From positions 67,387-131,386 of the forward strand of contig NZ_FOBF01000020.1 of assembly GCF_900109355.1 (NCBI RefSeq): a stretch of DNA of 64,000 nt, read 5' to 3'. The notes below the pieces were generated by a model that searched no databases, was not told the DNA's origin, and worked only from the letters and a program-made list of their open reading frames with translations. A program made the translations under genes and the position numbers. Shown one piece after another: positions 1-8,733 of this stretch (its first letter is position 1; every line of letters starts with the position of its first letter). This DNA is from Nonomuraea pusilla. GTDB taxonomy: Bacteria > Actinomycetota > Actinomycetes > Streptosporangiales > Streptosporangiaceae.

Positions 1-1
1 T

Positions 2-1000
2 GAGGGCGAGGACGAGGCGGCGCACTCGTTCCTCGTGCTCGACCCGCCCGACCACACGCGGCTGCGCGGGCTGGTCAGCCGGGCGTTCACGCCCAGGATG
101 GTGGAGCGGCTGCGCCCGCGCGTGGAGGCGATCGCCGCCGGGCTGATCGCGGACCTGCCGGACGAGACGGACCTGCTCGACCGCTTCGCCTACCCGCTGC
201 CCGTCATGGTGATCACCGAGATGCTGGGCGTCCCGGTGGAGGACCACGAGCGGTTCAGGACGTGGAGCGGCGACCTGGCGGGCGGCCTCGACCCGGTCCT
301 GACGCAGGCGCGGGCGGCGCGGGCGGAGCGGGCGCGGGCGGAGCTCGGGGCGTACGTACGCGGCCTGGTGGCCGTCAGGCGGGAGCGGCCCGGCGACGAC
401 CTGCTGAGCGCGCTCACGCGGGTCGAGGAGCTGACCGAGGCCGAACTGGTGGCGACGTGCGTGCTCCTGCTCGTGGCGGGCCACGAGACGACCGTCAACC
501 TGATCGCCAACGGCGTGCTCAACCTGGCCGGGCGCGGCCTGCTCCGCCACGCGGCCGAGCGGCCCCGCCAGGTCGTCGAGGAGGTGCTCAGGTACGACCC
601 GCCGGTGCAGCTCACGTCCAGGACGGCGCTGACGGACGCGGACCTGGGCGGCACGCCGGTGCCCGCGGGGACGCCGGTGCTGGGGCTGATCGGGGCGGCC
701 AACCGCGACCCGGCCGTCTTCGACGAGCCCGACAGGTTCGACGTGGGCCGCGAACCGGGCCGGCACCTGGCGTTCGGCCTGGGCGTCCACTTCTGCCTCG
801 GGGCGACGCTGGCCAGGATGGAGGGCGAGATCGCGCTGGCGGCGCTGGCGGCGACGGCGCCGAAGCTGGAGCTCGCCGAGGCTGAGCCGCCGTACAGGGG
901 GAACATCGTGCTGCGCGGGCTGGCCCGCCTGCCGGTACGCCTCGGACGCCGGCGGCCGGGGACGCCGCCCGCGCTCGACGGCGGCACGTCCGTCGCGTGA
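2..1000 (+). CDS. Cytochrome P450, 5' end cut by window edge
   Basis: Heme-thiolate monooxygenase of the soluble bacterial type, which would need a ferredoxin or reductase partner; none is visible here. The frame is already open at base 2, so the N-terminus (roughly 70 residues by comparison with the P450 at 10201) lies outside the window; the GTG at 35 is internal. Visible family marks are the DPPDHTRLR block, the I-helix AGHETT oxygen-activation motif, the K-helix EVLR (ExxR) and the heme loop FGLGVHFCLG with the cysteine ligand. The stop is TGA at 998-1000. It shares FTPRMVE-LRPRV with the second P450 in this window, so the two are related. The substrate cannot be told from sequence. Confidence 0.93.
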   Translation, partial: EGEDEAAHSFLVLDPPDHTRLRGLVSRAFTPRMVERLRPRVEAIAAGLIADLPDETDLLDRFAYPLPVMVITEMLGVPVEDHERFRTWSGDLAGGLDPVLTQARAARAERARAELGAYVRGLVAVRRERPGDDLLSALTRVEELTEAELVATCVLLLVAGHETTVNLIANGVLNLAGRGLLRHAAERPRQVVEEVLRYDPPVQLTSRTALTDADLGGTPVPAGTPVLGLIGAANRDPAVFDEPDRFDVGREPGRHLAFGLGVHFCLGATLARMEGEIALAALAATAPKLELAEAEPPYRGNIVLRGLARLPVRLGRRRPGTPPALDGGTSVA

Positions 1001-1057
1001 CGCGGAACGGGGCGCGGGCCGGTGTGGCGCGCGCCCCTCCTCGTCGGGCCGGTGCGG

Positions 1058-2539
1058 CTACTGGGCGGGCTTGACCAGCGGGAACAGGATGGTGTCGCGG
1101 ATGTTCCTGCCGGTGAACGCCATGATCATGCGGTCGATGCCGGCGCCCATGCCGCCCGTCGGGGGCATGCCGTACTCGAGGGCCTGCAGGAAGTCCTCGT
1201 CGAGCTGCATGGCCTCCAGGTCGCCGCCCGCGGCGAGCAGCGACTGCTCCATCAGGCGATGCCGCTGGTCGATCGGGTCGTTCAGCTCGGAGTAGGCGGT
1301 GCCGAGCTCGGTGCCGAACCCGATGAGGTCCCACTTCTCGGTGAGCAGCGGGTTGTCGCGGTGCAGGCGGGCCAGCGGCGACGTCTCCAGCGGGTAGTCC
1401 ATGACGAACGTCGGCTGGACCAGCGTGTGCTCCACCAGCGCCTCGAACAGCTCCTGGACGATCTTGCCCGAGCCCCACTTCGCGTCGCAGTGGACGCCGT
1501 GGCGCTCGGCGTGCTTCCTGAGCTCCTCCAGCGTGGTCTCGGTCGTGATCTCCTCGCCCAGCGCCGCGGAGACCGCGCCGTACAGGGTGATGCGCGGCCA
1601 CTCGGGCAGGCCGAGGTCGACCTCCACGCCGTCGTGCACGACGACCGACGTGCCCAGCGCCGCCATCACGGCCTTCTGGTACATGCGCTGCGTGAGGTCG
1701 GCCATGTCGTTGTAGTCGAGGTACGTGCCGTACGCCTCGAGCATGGTGAACTCGGGGTTGTGGGTGGCGTCGGCGCCCTCGTTGCGGAAGTTGCGGTTGA
1801 TCTCGAAAACCTTCTCGATGCCGCCCACCACGAGCCGCTTGAGGTAGAGCTCGATCGCGATGCGCAGGTAGAGCTCCATGTCGTACGCGTTGATGTGCGT
1901 ACGGAACGGCCGGGCCGCGGCGCCGCCGTGGATCGGCTGGAGCATCGGCGTCTCGACCTCGAGGTAGCCCTCCTCGTGCCAGAAGTCGCGTACGGCGCGC
2001 ACGGTGTCGCTGCGCACCCTGGCCATCTTCCTGGCCTCGTCGTTGACGATGAGGTCGACGTAGCGCTGACGCACGCGGGCCTCGGGGTCGGTGAGGCCGA
2101 TGTGCTTCTCCGGCAGGGGACGCAGGCACTTGGAGGTGATCTGCCACCGTTCGGCCAGGATGGACAGCTCGCCCCTGCGGGAGGTGATCACCTCGCCCTC
2201 GACGCCGACGTGGTCGCCGAGGTCGACGTCGCGCTTCCAGCTCGCCAGGGACTCCTCGCCCACCTTGTCGAGCGAGATCATGACCTGCAGGTCGCCGCTG
2301 CCGTCGCGCAGGGTGGCGAAGCAGAGCTTGCCGCCGACGCGGTTGAGCATGACGCGGCCCGCCACGGCGACCTTGTCACCGGTGGCGGTGTCGGGCTCCA
2401 GGCCCTCGTATTTCTCCCTGACCTCGGCGTTGGTCGCCGTGCGTGGGAAGTTCACCGGGTAGGGGTCGACGCCCTCGTTGCGCAGGCGATCGAGCTTCTC
2501 CCTCCGGATCCGCATCTGCTCAGGAAGTTCCTCGCTCAC
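1058..2539 (-). CDS. lysS: Lysyl-tRNA synthetase, class II
   Basis: Charges tRNA-Lys in the cytoplasm. The 493-residue product has the normal length and order: an N-terminal OB-fold anticodon-binding domain (about residues 40-150, with GRVMLNR and FATLRDGSG) followed by the class II catalytic core. Motif 2 is seen as FRNEGADATHNPEFTMLE and motif 3 as GMGAGIDRMIM. I chose the GTG at 2539, giving VSEELPEQMRIRREKLDRL, which matches usual actinobacterial LysS N-termini. The open frame runs on to 2641 but adds an unconserved stretch. No strong ribosome-binding site is seen before the GTG. The gene converges on the P450 at its left and is divergent from the small secreted protein at 2717. Confidence 0.95.
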   Translation of the reverse strand: MSEELPEQMRIRREKLDRLRNEGVDPYPVNFPRTATNAEVREKYEGLEPDTATGDKVAVAGRVMLNRVGGKLCFATLRDGSGDLQVMISLDKVGEESLASWKRDVDLGDHVGVEGEVITSRRGELSILAERWQITSKCLRPLPEKHIGLTDPEARVRQRYVDLIVNDEARKMARVRSDTVRAVRDFWHEEGYLEVETPMLQPIHGGAAARPFRTHINAYDMELYLRIAIELYLKRLVVGGIEKVFEINRNFRNEGADATHNPEFTMLEAYGTYLDYNDMADLTQRMYQKAVMAALGTSVVVHDGVEVDLGLPEWPRITLYGAVSAALGEEITTETTLEELRKHAERHGVHCDAKWGSGKIVQELFEALVEHTLVQPTFVMDYPLETSPLARLHRDNPLLTEKWDLIGFGTELGTAYSELNDPIDQRHRLMEQSLLAAGGDLEAMQLDEDFLQALEYGMPPTGGMGAGIDRMIMAFTGRNIRDTILFPLVKPAQ

Positions 2540-2716
2540 GACAACAAAGGGTAGGGGATAAGACGACTGCAAGCGGTCGTCGGCTCCCTGAAGGGATGCT
2601 GCAGGAAGGCCGCAGGGACACCGCAGGGGCGCTGCAAGCACTCTCCCTTACCAATGACTCACGAGCTCAGGGGGAACCGGCAGGGAGCCGGTCCAGGGGG
2701 CTCAAGGGAGAGAACG

Positions 2717-3196
2717 ATGATCAAGAAGATCGCGACAGGTCTCCTCGCCGTCGCAGCCACCACCGCGCTGGCCCTGTCGCTGCCCACCGCCGCGAGCGCG
2801 ACCACCTCCGACTTCCCCGACGACTACTCCGAGTTCTGGGGCCCCGTCTTCTCCAAGTACCACCTCGCCAAGGCGCAGGGCCGGATCGACGTCGAGTGGG
2901 ACGACGACGAGAGCAACACGGCCAGGGTCACCGGCCGGCTCCACGACCTGGACGACCGCGACTACGACGAGGGCGGCAAGTGCGCGTACGTGAAGTTCGA
3001 GGCCAGCGACTTCGAGCACGACTGGAGCACGGTCTACACGAAGAAGTACTGCGGCTCCCCCGGCTACCAGAAGTTCTTCTTCCAGGAGCACGACGTGTTC
3101 GCCCTGCGGGCGAAGGTCTGCCAGGTCAACCCGTCCGGCGGCTTCCCCAGGAAGTGCGGGCCCTGGGACTACCTCTACACGGCCGAGAGCGAGTGA
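2717..3196 (+). CDS. Small secreted protein, function unknown
   Basis: A 159-residue protein with a clear Sec signal peptide: MIKKIA, a hydrophobic Leu/Ala core, then AASA with cleavage near residue 27. The mature part is acidic and aromatic-rich (DFPDDYSEFWGP, WDDDESNTARV) with cysteines in the GGKCAYV, KKYCGS, AKVCQV and RKCGPW contexts that could form two disulfides. The ATG at 2717 is chosen over the upstream in-frame start at 2654 because AAGGGAGAG (2704-2712) is an ideal ribosome-binding site and the signal peptide starts exactly there. I recognise no domain. It is probably exported as a free extracellular protein. A strong hairpin terminator follows the stop. Confidence 0.8.
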   Translation: MIKKIATGLLAVAATTALALSLPTAASATTSDFPDDYSEFWGPVFSKYHLAKAQGRIDVEWDDDESNTARVTGRLHDLDDRDYDEGGKCAYVKFEASDFEHDWSTVYTKKYCGSPGYQKFFFQEHDVFALRAKVCQVNPSGGFPRKCGPWDYLYTAESE

Positions 3197-3210
3197 GTCC
3201 GGGAACGGGA

Positions 3211-3240
3211 AGGCGGCCCCACCCGAGAGGGGGGCCGCCT
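3211..3240. terminator. Hairpin terminator between convergent genes
   Basis: AGGCGGCCCC (3211-3220) and GGGGCCGCCT (3231-3240) form a perfect 10-bp stem around a 10-base loop, followed by TTTC on the plus strand. It lies 14 bases after the secreted-protein stop and 20 bases before the coaX stop, so it can serve both converging transcripts. Confidence 0.8.
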
Positions 3241-3260
3241 TTCGCCGGCTCAGGGCGTGC

Positions 3261-4043
3261 TCAGGTGGCGTTCCTGCTGTAGATCAGCCGCAGCCCGATG
3301 AGGGTGAGCCACGGCTCGTGCACGTCGATCGAGCGCGACTCGCCCACGACCAGGGCGGCGTGGCCGCCGGTGGCGATCACGGTGACCTCCTCGGGGTCGT
3401 CGGCCAGCTCGGCCGCCATGCGTTCGACGATGCCGTCGACCTGCCCGGCGAAGCCGTAGATGATGCCGGACTGCAGCGCCTCGACGGTGTTCTTGGCGAT
3501 CACCGAGCGCGGCCTGACCAGTTCCACCTTGTGCAGCTGGGCCCCGGCCGCCGCGAGCGCGTCGACCGAGATCTCGATGCCGGGCGCGGTGACCGCCCCG
3601 ACGTACTCGCCCTTGGCGGAGACCGCGTCGAACGAGGTGGCGGTGCCGAAGTCGACGATGATGCACGGGCCGCCGAACTGGTCGATGGCGGCCAGCGCGT
3701 TCACGATGCGGTCGCTGCCGACCTCCTTGGGGTTGTCCATGCGGACCGGCACGCCGGTGCGCACCCCCGGCTCCACGATCACCGCGGGGACGTCGCCGTA
3801 GTAGCGGCGGCACATCTCGCGCATCTCGTTGAGCACGCTCGGCACGGTTGAGCAGATGGCGATGCCGCTGATGTCGGCGTCCTTCAACAGCGGCGACTGC
3901 CCGAGCAGGCCCTGCAGGACGACCGCGATCTCGTCGGCGGTGCGGCGCGGGTCGGTCGCGAGCCGCCAGTGCTCGATGACCTCCTCGCCCTCGAACAGGC
4001 CTAGCACCGTGTGGGTGTTGCCGACGTCGATCGTGAGCAGCAT
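3261..4043 (-). CDS. coaX: Type III pantothenate kinase
   Basis: Phosphorylates pantothenate in the first committed step of coenzyme A synthesis. The 260 residues have the ASKHA-fold marks of CoaX: the N-terminal phosphate loop LTIDVGNTHTVLG with Asp6, the DRIVNALAA block, and VDFGTATSFDAV in the middle. This is the standard length for the family. The start ATG at 4043 lies 3 bases after the nadB-nadC stop codon, with a G-rich ribosome-binding stretch inside the end of that gene. Translation is therefore coupled to the NAD genes, and CoA and NAD synthesis share one transcript with panC. It is the last gene of the operon and ends at a bidirectional hairpin. Confidence 0.95.
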   Translation of the reverse strand: MLLTIDVGNTHTVLGLFEGEEVIEHWRLATDPRRTADEIAVVLQGLLGQSPLLKDADISGIAICSTVPSVLNEMREMCRRYYGDVPAVIVEPGVRTGVPVRMDNPKEVGSDRIVNALAAIDQFGGPCIIVDFGTATSFDAVSAKGEYVGAVTAPGIEISVDALAAAGAQLHKVELVRPRSVIAKNTVEALQSGIIYGFAGQVDGIVERMAAELADDPEEVTVIATGGHAALVVGESRSIDVHEPWLTLIGLRLIYSRNAT

Positions 4044-4046
4044 CAG

Positions 4047-6575
4047 TTACCCCCGCAGATCCAGTGCGATGTCCAAGGCCGGCGCCGAGTGGGTCAGCGC
4101 TCCCACCGCAAGGTAGTCCACGCCGGTGTCGGCGACGTCACGGGCCGATTCCAAGGTCAATCCCCCACTGGCCTCAAGCGCAACCCCGTTTTCCGCCCGC
4201 TCTTTCACGATTCGCACTGCGCGGGCTGTGTCCTCGATGGTGAAGTTGTCGAGCAGGATCTCGGTGGCGCCCTCGTCCAGCACCGGCTGGAGCTGGTCGA
4301 GCCGGTCGATCTCCACCTCGATCGACAGGTCGGGGTAGCGGTCCCTGACCGCTCTGAACGCCTCGGCCACGCCTCCCGCCGCGACCACGTGGTTGTCCTT
4401 GATGAGGGCCGCGTCGGACAGCGACATGCGGTGGTTGACGCCTCCGCCGCAGCGCACGGCGTACTTCTCCAGCGCCCGCAGCCCCGGCAGCGTCTTGCGG
4501 CTGTCGCGCACCCGGGCGCCGGTGCCGCTGATCGCCTCGACCCACCTGGCGGTGAGCGTGGCGATGCCGGACAGGTGGGTCAGCAGGTTGAGCGCGGTGC
4601 GCTCGGCCGTCAGCACCGCCCGCGCCGGACCCTCGACGGTCATCAGCACGTCGCCGCGGCGCACCCGCTCGCCGTCCTTGGCCCGGCGCTCGGCCCGGCC
4701 CGCTCCCAGCCGCAGGAACACCGCCTCGGCCAGCGCGAGGCCCGCGACGACGCCGTCCTCGCGGGCGACCACGTCGGCGACCGTGCGCTGGGCGGCGGGG
4801 ATGGTGGCGACGCTGGTCACGTCGCCCGCCTCGCCCAGGTCCTCCTCCAGCGCCCTGTCGATCACGGCGTTCACCTCGGCGGGGTCGAGCCCGGCCGCGG
4901 TCAGCTCCTGGGTCAGGCGCGTCGGCAGCGCGTCGCCGTGCGGCGTGTACGTCATGAGCAGGCCCTCCTCGGTCAGGGTCACGTCCAGGTGCCCCAGCCA
5001 CTCGTCGTCGTCACGGTCGGGGAAGTCCTCGCGCCAGTGCGAGCCCCGGGTCTCCAGCCTGGCCGCGGCGGTGCCGGCGAGCACGGTCGCGACGGTGAGC
5101 AGGTTCGTCGCCTCCCACGACTCGGTGCACGGGGCGACCTGCACCAGGGTCCAGCGGGCGTCGGCCAGCGCCCTGACCGTGCCCTGCAGCGACGCGCGGT
5201 TGCGCAGCACGCCCGCGCCCCTGCTCATGTGGGCCTGGACCCTCGGCCTCGTCCTCGGGTCAGCCAGGCCGGGCTCGGCGGTGGCCGGCACGGGCGCGCC
5301 GGGCTGGGGCCGCGACCGGTGGATGTCCTCGGCGATGCGTTCGGCGAAGACCAGCCCTTCGAGCAGCGAGTTCGAGGCGAGCCTGTTGGCGCCGTGCACG
5401 CCGGTGCAGGCCACCTCGCCGCAGGCGTACAGGCCGTCGATGGAGGTGCGCCCGCGCAGGTCGGTGCGTACGCCGCCGCTGGCGTAGTGGGCGGCGGGCG
5501 CGACCGGGACGGGCTCGGTGGCCGGGTCGATCCCGTGCTCCCGGCAGGCGGCGTAGATCGTGGGGAAGCGGGTCTCCCAGGTGGCGCGGCCGAAGTGGCG
5601 GCCGTCGAGGTGGACGTGGTCGCGCCCGGTCTCGTGCATCCTGCGCATGATGGCCTTGGCGACGATGTCGCGCGGCGCGAGGTCGGCCAGCTCGTGCACG
5701 CCGGCCATGAACCTGTTCCCCTCGTGGTCGACGAGCACGGCCCCCTCGCCCCTGACCGCCTCGGAGATGAGCGGCTGCTGCCCGGTGGAGCCCTCGCCCA
5801 GCCACAGCACGGTCGGGTGGAACTGGACGAACTCGAGGTCGCGCACCACGGCGCCGGCCCGCAGCGCGAGCGCGACGCCGTCGCCGGTGGACACGGCGGG
5901 GTTGGTGGTGGCGGCGTACACCTGGCCCATGCCGCCGGTGGCCAGCACGACGGCCCTGGCGCGCACGGCGCCCACGCCGTCGCGCGCGCCCTCGCCCATG
6001 ACGTGCAGGGTGACTCCCCTGGCCCGGCCGGCGGCGTCCTTGAGGAGGTCGAGGACGAGCGCGTGCTCGATCACCTCGATCGCCGGGGTCGCCGCGACGG
6101 CGGCGACGAGGGCCCGCTGCACCTCGGCGCCGGTGGCGTCGCCCCCGGCGTGGACGATCCTGCGGCGGCGGTGGCCGCCCTCCCTGGTGAGCTGGAGCTC
6201 GCCGTCGGGCGTGCGGTCGAAGCGCGCGCCGCGTTCCATGAGCCGCCGCAGCGCTCCCGGGCCCTCGGTCACCAGCGTCCTGACCGCCCGTACGTCGCAG
6301 AGGCCGACCCCGGCCAGCAGCGTGTCGCTCAGGTGTTCCTCGGGGGTGTCGCGGGGGTCGAGCACGGCTGCGATGCCGCCCTGCGCCCACCTGGTGGAGC
6401 CGGACGACAGGACGTCCTTGGTCACGACCAGGACCCGCGCGCCGGGCTCCAGCTCGGCGTGGCGCAGGGCCACGGTCAGGCCCGCGATGCCGGAGCCCAC
6501 GACGACCACGTCGGCCTCGGCGGTCCAGCCGGGGTCGGGAGCGGTCAGCCGCAGGGGGATCGCCGGTGCGCTCAT
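4047..6575 (-). CDS. nadB-nadC: Fused L-aspartate oxidase / nicotinate-nucleotide pyrophosphorylase
   Basis: One 842-residue reading frame carries two consecutive enzymes of de novo NAD synthesis. Residues 1 to about 550 are L-aspartate oxidase: FAD-binding VVVGSGIAGLTVAL, STRWAQGGIAAV, the EFVQFHPTVLW substrate block and GANRLASNSLLEG. From about residue 553 the protein is quinolinate phosphoribosyltransferase: LEEDLGEAGDVTS, the HLSGIATLTARWV block, RDSRKTLPGLRALEKYAVRCGG, HRMSLSDAALIKDNH, and the EVE, LLDNF and ASGGL strands. The junction follows MTYTPHGDALPTRL with no obvious linker. In most actinomycetes these are two adjacent genes. The quinolinate synthase gene nadA, which makes the NadC substrate, is not in the window. 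The ATG at 6575 is 82 bases after the panC stop. Confidence 0.93.
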   Translation of the reverse strand: MSAPAIPLRLTAPDPGWTAEADVVVVGSGIAGLTVALRHAELEPGARVLVVTKDVLSSGSTRWAQGGIAAVLDPRDTPEEHLSDTLLAGVGLCDVRAVRTLVTEGPGALRRLMERGARFDRTPDGELQLTREGGHRRRRIVHAGGDATGAEVQRALVAAVAATPAIEVIEHALVLDLLKDAAGRARGVTLHVMGEGARDGVGAVRARAVVLATGGMGQVYAATTNPAVSTGDGVALALRAGAVVRDLEFVQFHPTVLWLGEGSTGQQPLISEAVRGEGAVLVDHEGNRFMAGVHELADLAPRDIVAKAIMRRMHETGRDHVHLDGRHFGRATWETRFPTIYAACREHGIDPATEPVPVAPAAHYASGGVRTDLRGRTSIDGLYACGEVACTGVHGANRLASNSLLEGLVFAERIAEDIHRSRPQPGAPVPATAEPGLADPRTRPRVQAHMSRGAGVLRNRASLQGTVRALADARWTLVQVAPCTESWEATNLLTVATVLAGTAAARLETRGSHWREDFPDRDDDEWLGHLDVTLTEEGLLMTYTPHGDALPTRLTQELTAAGLDPAEVNAVIDRALEEDLGEAGDVTSVATIPAAQRTVADVVAREDGVVAGLALAEAVFLRLGAGRAERRAKDGERVRRGDVLMTVEGPARAVLTAERTALNLLTHLSGIATLTARWVEAISGTGARVRDSRKTLPGLRALEKYAVRCGGGVNHRMSLSDAALIKDNHVVAAGGVAEAFRAVRDRYPDLSIEVEIDRLDQLQPVLDEGATEILLDNFTIEDTARAVRIVKERAENGVALEASGGLTLESARDVADTGVDYLAVGALTHSAPALDIALDLRG

Positions 6576-6657
6576 GGGGTCTCCTCACTGAGGCGATTTC
6601 GTCAACATGACGATAACGCCGCGCGCGGGGTGAACATGCCCCGGGGTCCCCCCTGAC

Positions 6658-7494
6658 TCAGGCCGGGGTGAGAGTGAGGACGACGTTGTCGATCAGCCGG
6701 GTCGTGCCCACCCTGGCCGCCACGGCGAGCACGGCCGGGCCCGCGTGCGTCTCGCGCGCCTGCGCGAACGTGGCCGGATCGACGAGCACCAGGTAGTCGA
6801 GGCCGAGGCGGTCGCCCGCGGCGTCGAGCACCGACCGGGCCGTGGCGAGGATCGCCGAGGGGACGGACTCCGCGGCGCCCGCCCGCAGCGCCCGCGAGAG
6901 CGCGAGCGCCACCGTGCGCTCGTCGCCGGACAGGTAGCGGTTGCGGCTCGACAGGGCCAGTCCGTCGGGCTCGCGCACGGTCGGCGCTCCGACGATCTCC
7001 ACGGGCAGGTCGAGGTCGGCGACCATGCGACGGATCAGCGCGAGCTGCTGGGCGTCCTTCTGGCCGAAGACGGCGACGTCGGGCCGGACCAGGTTGAACA
7101 GCTTCAGCACGACCGTCAGCACGCCGTCGAAGTGGCCGGGCCTGGAGGCGCCCTCGACGACCGTGCCCATGTGCCCGGCGTTGACGCTCACCTGGCGGTC
7201 GGGGCGGTACATGTCCTCGGCCGACGGGGCGAAGACGACGTCCACGCCTTCGGCCCGGCACACCTCCAGGTCGGCGTCGAACGTCCGGGGATAGCGGGAG
7301 AAATCCTCGTTCGGGCCGAACTGGAGCGGGTTGACGAAGACGCTGACCACGACGTGGTCGGCACGCTCACGCGCCAGGCGGATCAGCGAGCGGTGGCCCT
7401 CGTGGAGCGCCCCCATCGTGGGCACCAGCGCCACGGCCCCCTCACCCCTGGCCTTGACCAGGTCTTCCCTGTGCCTGGCGACGATCAGCTCCAT
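6658..7494 (-). CDS. panC: Pantoate--beta-alanine ligase
   Basis: Joins pantoate to beta-alanine using ATP, giving pantothenate, the substrate of the CoaX kinase two genes downstream. The 278-residue product has the nucleotidyl-transferase HIGH-type motif in VPTMGALHEGHRSL (His31 and His34), then FVNPLQFGPNEDFSRYPRT, FGQKDAQQLALIRRMV and the KMSKS-like loop LALSSRNRYLS. Length and order are typical. It sits 24 bases after the DUF2520 gene and 82 bases before nadB-nadC, all on the minus strand, so a common transcript is likely. panD, panB and panE are not in the window. Confidence 0.95.
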   Translation of the reverse strand: MELIVARHREDLVKARGEGAVALVPTMGALHEGHRSLIRLARERADHVVVSVFVNPLQFGPNEDFSRYPRTFDADLEVCRAEGVDVVFAPSAEDMYRPDRQVSVNAGHMGTVVEGASRPGHFDGVLTVVLKLFNLVRPDVAVFGQKDAQQLALIRRMVADLDLPVEIVGAPTVREPDGLALSSRNRYLSGDERTVALALSRALRAGAAESVPSAILATARSVLDAAGDRLGLDYLVLVDPATFAQARETHAGPAVLAVAARVGTTRLIDNVVLTLTPA

Positions 7495-7518
7495 GTGCCT
7501 GCCCTTCGAACGCGACGG

Positions 7519-8409
7519 TCAGGTCCATATATTGCCCCCCAGGGCGTCGAGGAGCCGCTCCGCCTCCTCCGGTTTGAGCAGGCCGGCGGCGAGCGCCCGG
7601 TCGGCGGTGAGCCTGGCCAGCGCGACGTACGCGTCGGCCGCCTCGGGCGCGGCCAGGATCAGCGCGTCGACGTGCTTGCGCACGGTGCCCGCGTCGCCCC
7701 TGACCACCGGCCCGGTCAGCCCGGTGATGCCGAGCCGCAGCACGTTGTCGAGGGCGGCGCCGAGCAGCGGGCCCAGCATCCTGCCCGCGTGCTCGACGCC
7801 GATGCGCCGCAGGAGCTCCTGCGACTCGGCGATGAGCGTGACCATGTGGTTCGCGGCGCCAGCCAGCGCCGCGTGGTAGAGGGCGCGGTCGGAGTCGGCG
7901 ATCCAGACGGGCTCGCCGCCCATCTCGATCACCAGGGCCTCGGCGACGGGCCGCAGCGGCTCGGGCGCGGTGACGCCGAACGAGATGCCGGTGATCCTGT
8001 TGAGATCGTCGTCGCGGCCGGTGAACGTCATCACGGGGTGCAGGGCCAGCGGCAGCGCGCCGGCCCGCGCCGCGGGTTCGAGCACCGACAGCCCGTACGC
8101 GCCGCTGGTGTGCACCAGCAGCTTGCCGCGCAGGTCGGCGCCGGTGCCGGCGAGGCCGCCGACGAGGTCGGGCAGGGCGTCGTCGGGGACGGTGAGGAGG
8201 ATGAGCTGCGCGGCCGCGACGACCTCGTCGGGCGGCGAGGGCCTGACGCCGAGTCTCTCGGCGGCACGGCGGTGGGAGGCGTCGGACACGCCGCTGGCGG
8301 CGACGACGCGGTGGCCCGCCTGGGCGAGCGCGGCGCCGAGCACGGAGCCGACCCTTCCTGCGCCGAGCACGCCCACGGCCAGCCGTGCCGGGCGGTCACC
8401 TGCGTCCAT
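7519..8409 (-). CDS. Rossmann-like DUF2520 oxidoreductase
   Basis: A 296-residue protein with an N-terminal NAD(P)-binding fold (LAVGVLGAGRVGSVLGAALAQAGHRVV) and a C-terminal helical DUF2520 domain (LHPVMTFTGRD, HAALAGAANHMVTLIAES). The shape resembles pyrroline-5-carboxylate reductase, F420-dependent NADP reductase and ketopantoate reductase. Being first in a panC-containing operon suggests a role in pantothenate synthesis, possibly a ketopantoate reductase substitute; that is inference from position. The ATG at 8409 (MDAGDRPARLAVG) is chosen because the longer frame to 8496 adds low-quality Arg-rich sequence. The operon promoter probably lies in the A/T-richer stretch near 8490-8530. Confidence 0.82.
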   Translation of the reverse strand: MDAGDRPARLAVGVLGAGRVGSVLGAALAQAGHRVVAASGVSDASHRRAAERLGVRPSPPDEVVAAAQLILLTVPDDALPDLVGGLAGTGADLRGKLLVHTSGAYGLSVLEPAARAGALPLALHPVMTFTGRDDDLNRITGISFGVTAPEPLRPVAEALVIEMGGEPVWIADSDRALYHAALAGAANHMVTLIAESQELLRRIGVEHAGRMLGPLLGAALDNVLRLGITGLTGPVVRGDAGTVRKHVDALILAAPEAADAYVALARLTADRALAAGLLKPEEAERLLDALGGNIWT

Positions 8410-8639
8410 GCGTTCACACCCCTGTCGGACTGATGGCGCTGCCGCCCAGCGTAACCGTCGTCCGGGAGTGCCCCTGTGACCGCTGCTTTGCCGCATGTTG
8501 AGTTAACGACAAAAGCGACAAGGGCATACAAATCGTGCACCCCCTGTCGGAAGAGATGAGGAGAGGGGTTCCACGCAAGACAGCGGGCGCCGAGTTGGGA
8601 CCCGACGCCCGCCGAGGATTGCGACCTCTTGGAGGTGCA

Positions 8640-8670
8640 CCGACCGGCCAATCGCCGACTGGCCGGTCGG
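8640..8670. terminator. Hairpin, second of a pair beyond the chaplin gene
   Basis: An 11-bp stem, CCGACCGGCCA (8640-8650) with TGGCCGGTCGG (8660-8670), encloses a 9-base loop. Read on the minus strand it comes about 60 bases after the chaplin stop, behind the stronger hairpin at 8679-8707. No T-run follows, as is common for actinomycete terminators. Confidence 0.55.
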
Positions 8671-8678
8671 GGTCCGGG

Positions 8679-8707
8679 CTCGGACCGGTCCGCCCGACCG
8701 GTCCGAG
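8679..8707. terminator. Hairpin directly after the chaplin gene
   Basis: A perfect 12-bp stem, CTCGGACCGGTC (8679-8690) with GACCGGTCCGAG (8696-8707), has a 5-base loop. It begins 26 bases beyond the chaplin stop and is the likely terminator of that short transcript. Both arms reuse the GACCGG core of the neighbouring hairpin at 8640-8670. Confidence 0.65.
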
Positions 8708-8733
8708 CTCGTCGGCATGCCCAGGGGGTGCGA

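Larger units (their letters stand above)
8410..8733. other. Intergenic region, 324 bases
   Basis: This stretch holds no convincing gene. Its left part, 8490-8530, is A/T-richer than the surroundings and probably contains the minus-strand promoter of the DUF2520-panC-nadBC-coaX operon. Its right part contains two strong GACCGG-based hairpins listed separately. ORFs that cross it are arginine- and proline-rich shadows. Confidence 0.5.

Noticed and set aside
4011..6656. An 881-codon plus-strand open frame opposite nadB-nadC
   Set aside because: It is antisense to a clearly conserved enzyme, rich in Arg, Gly, His and Val, and has no recognisable motif. It is a high-GC shadow.
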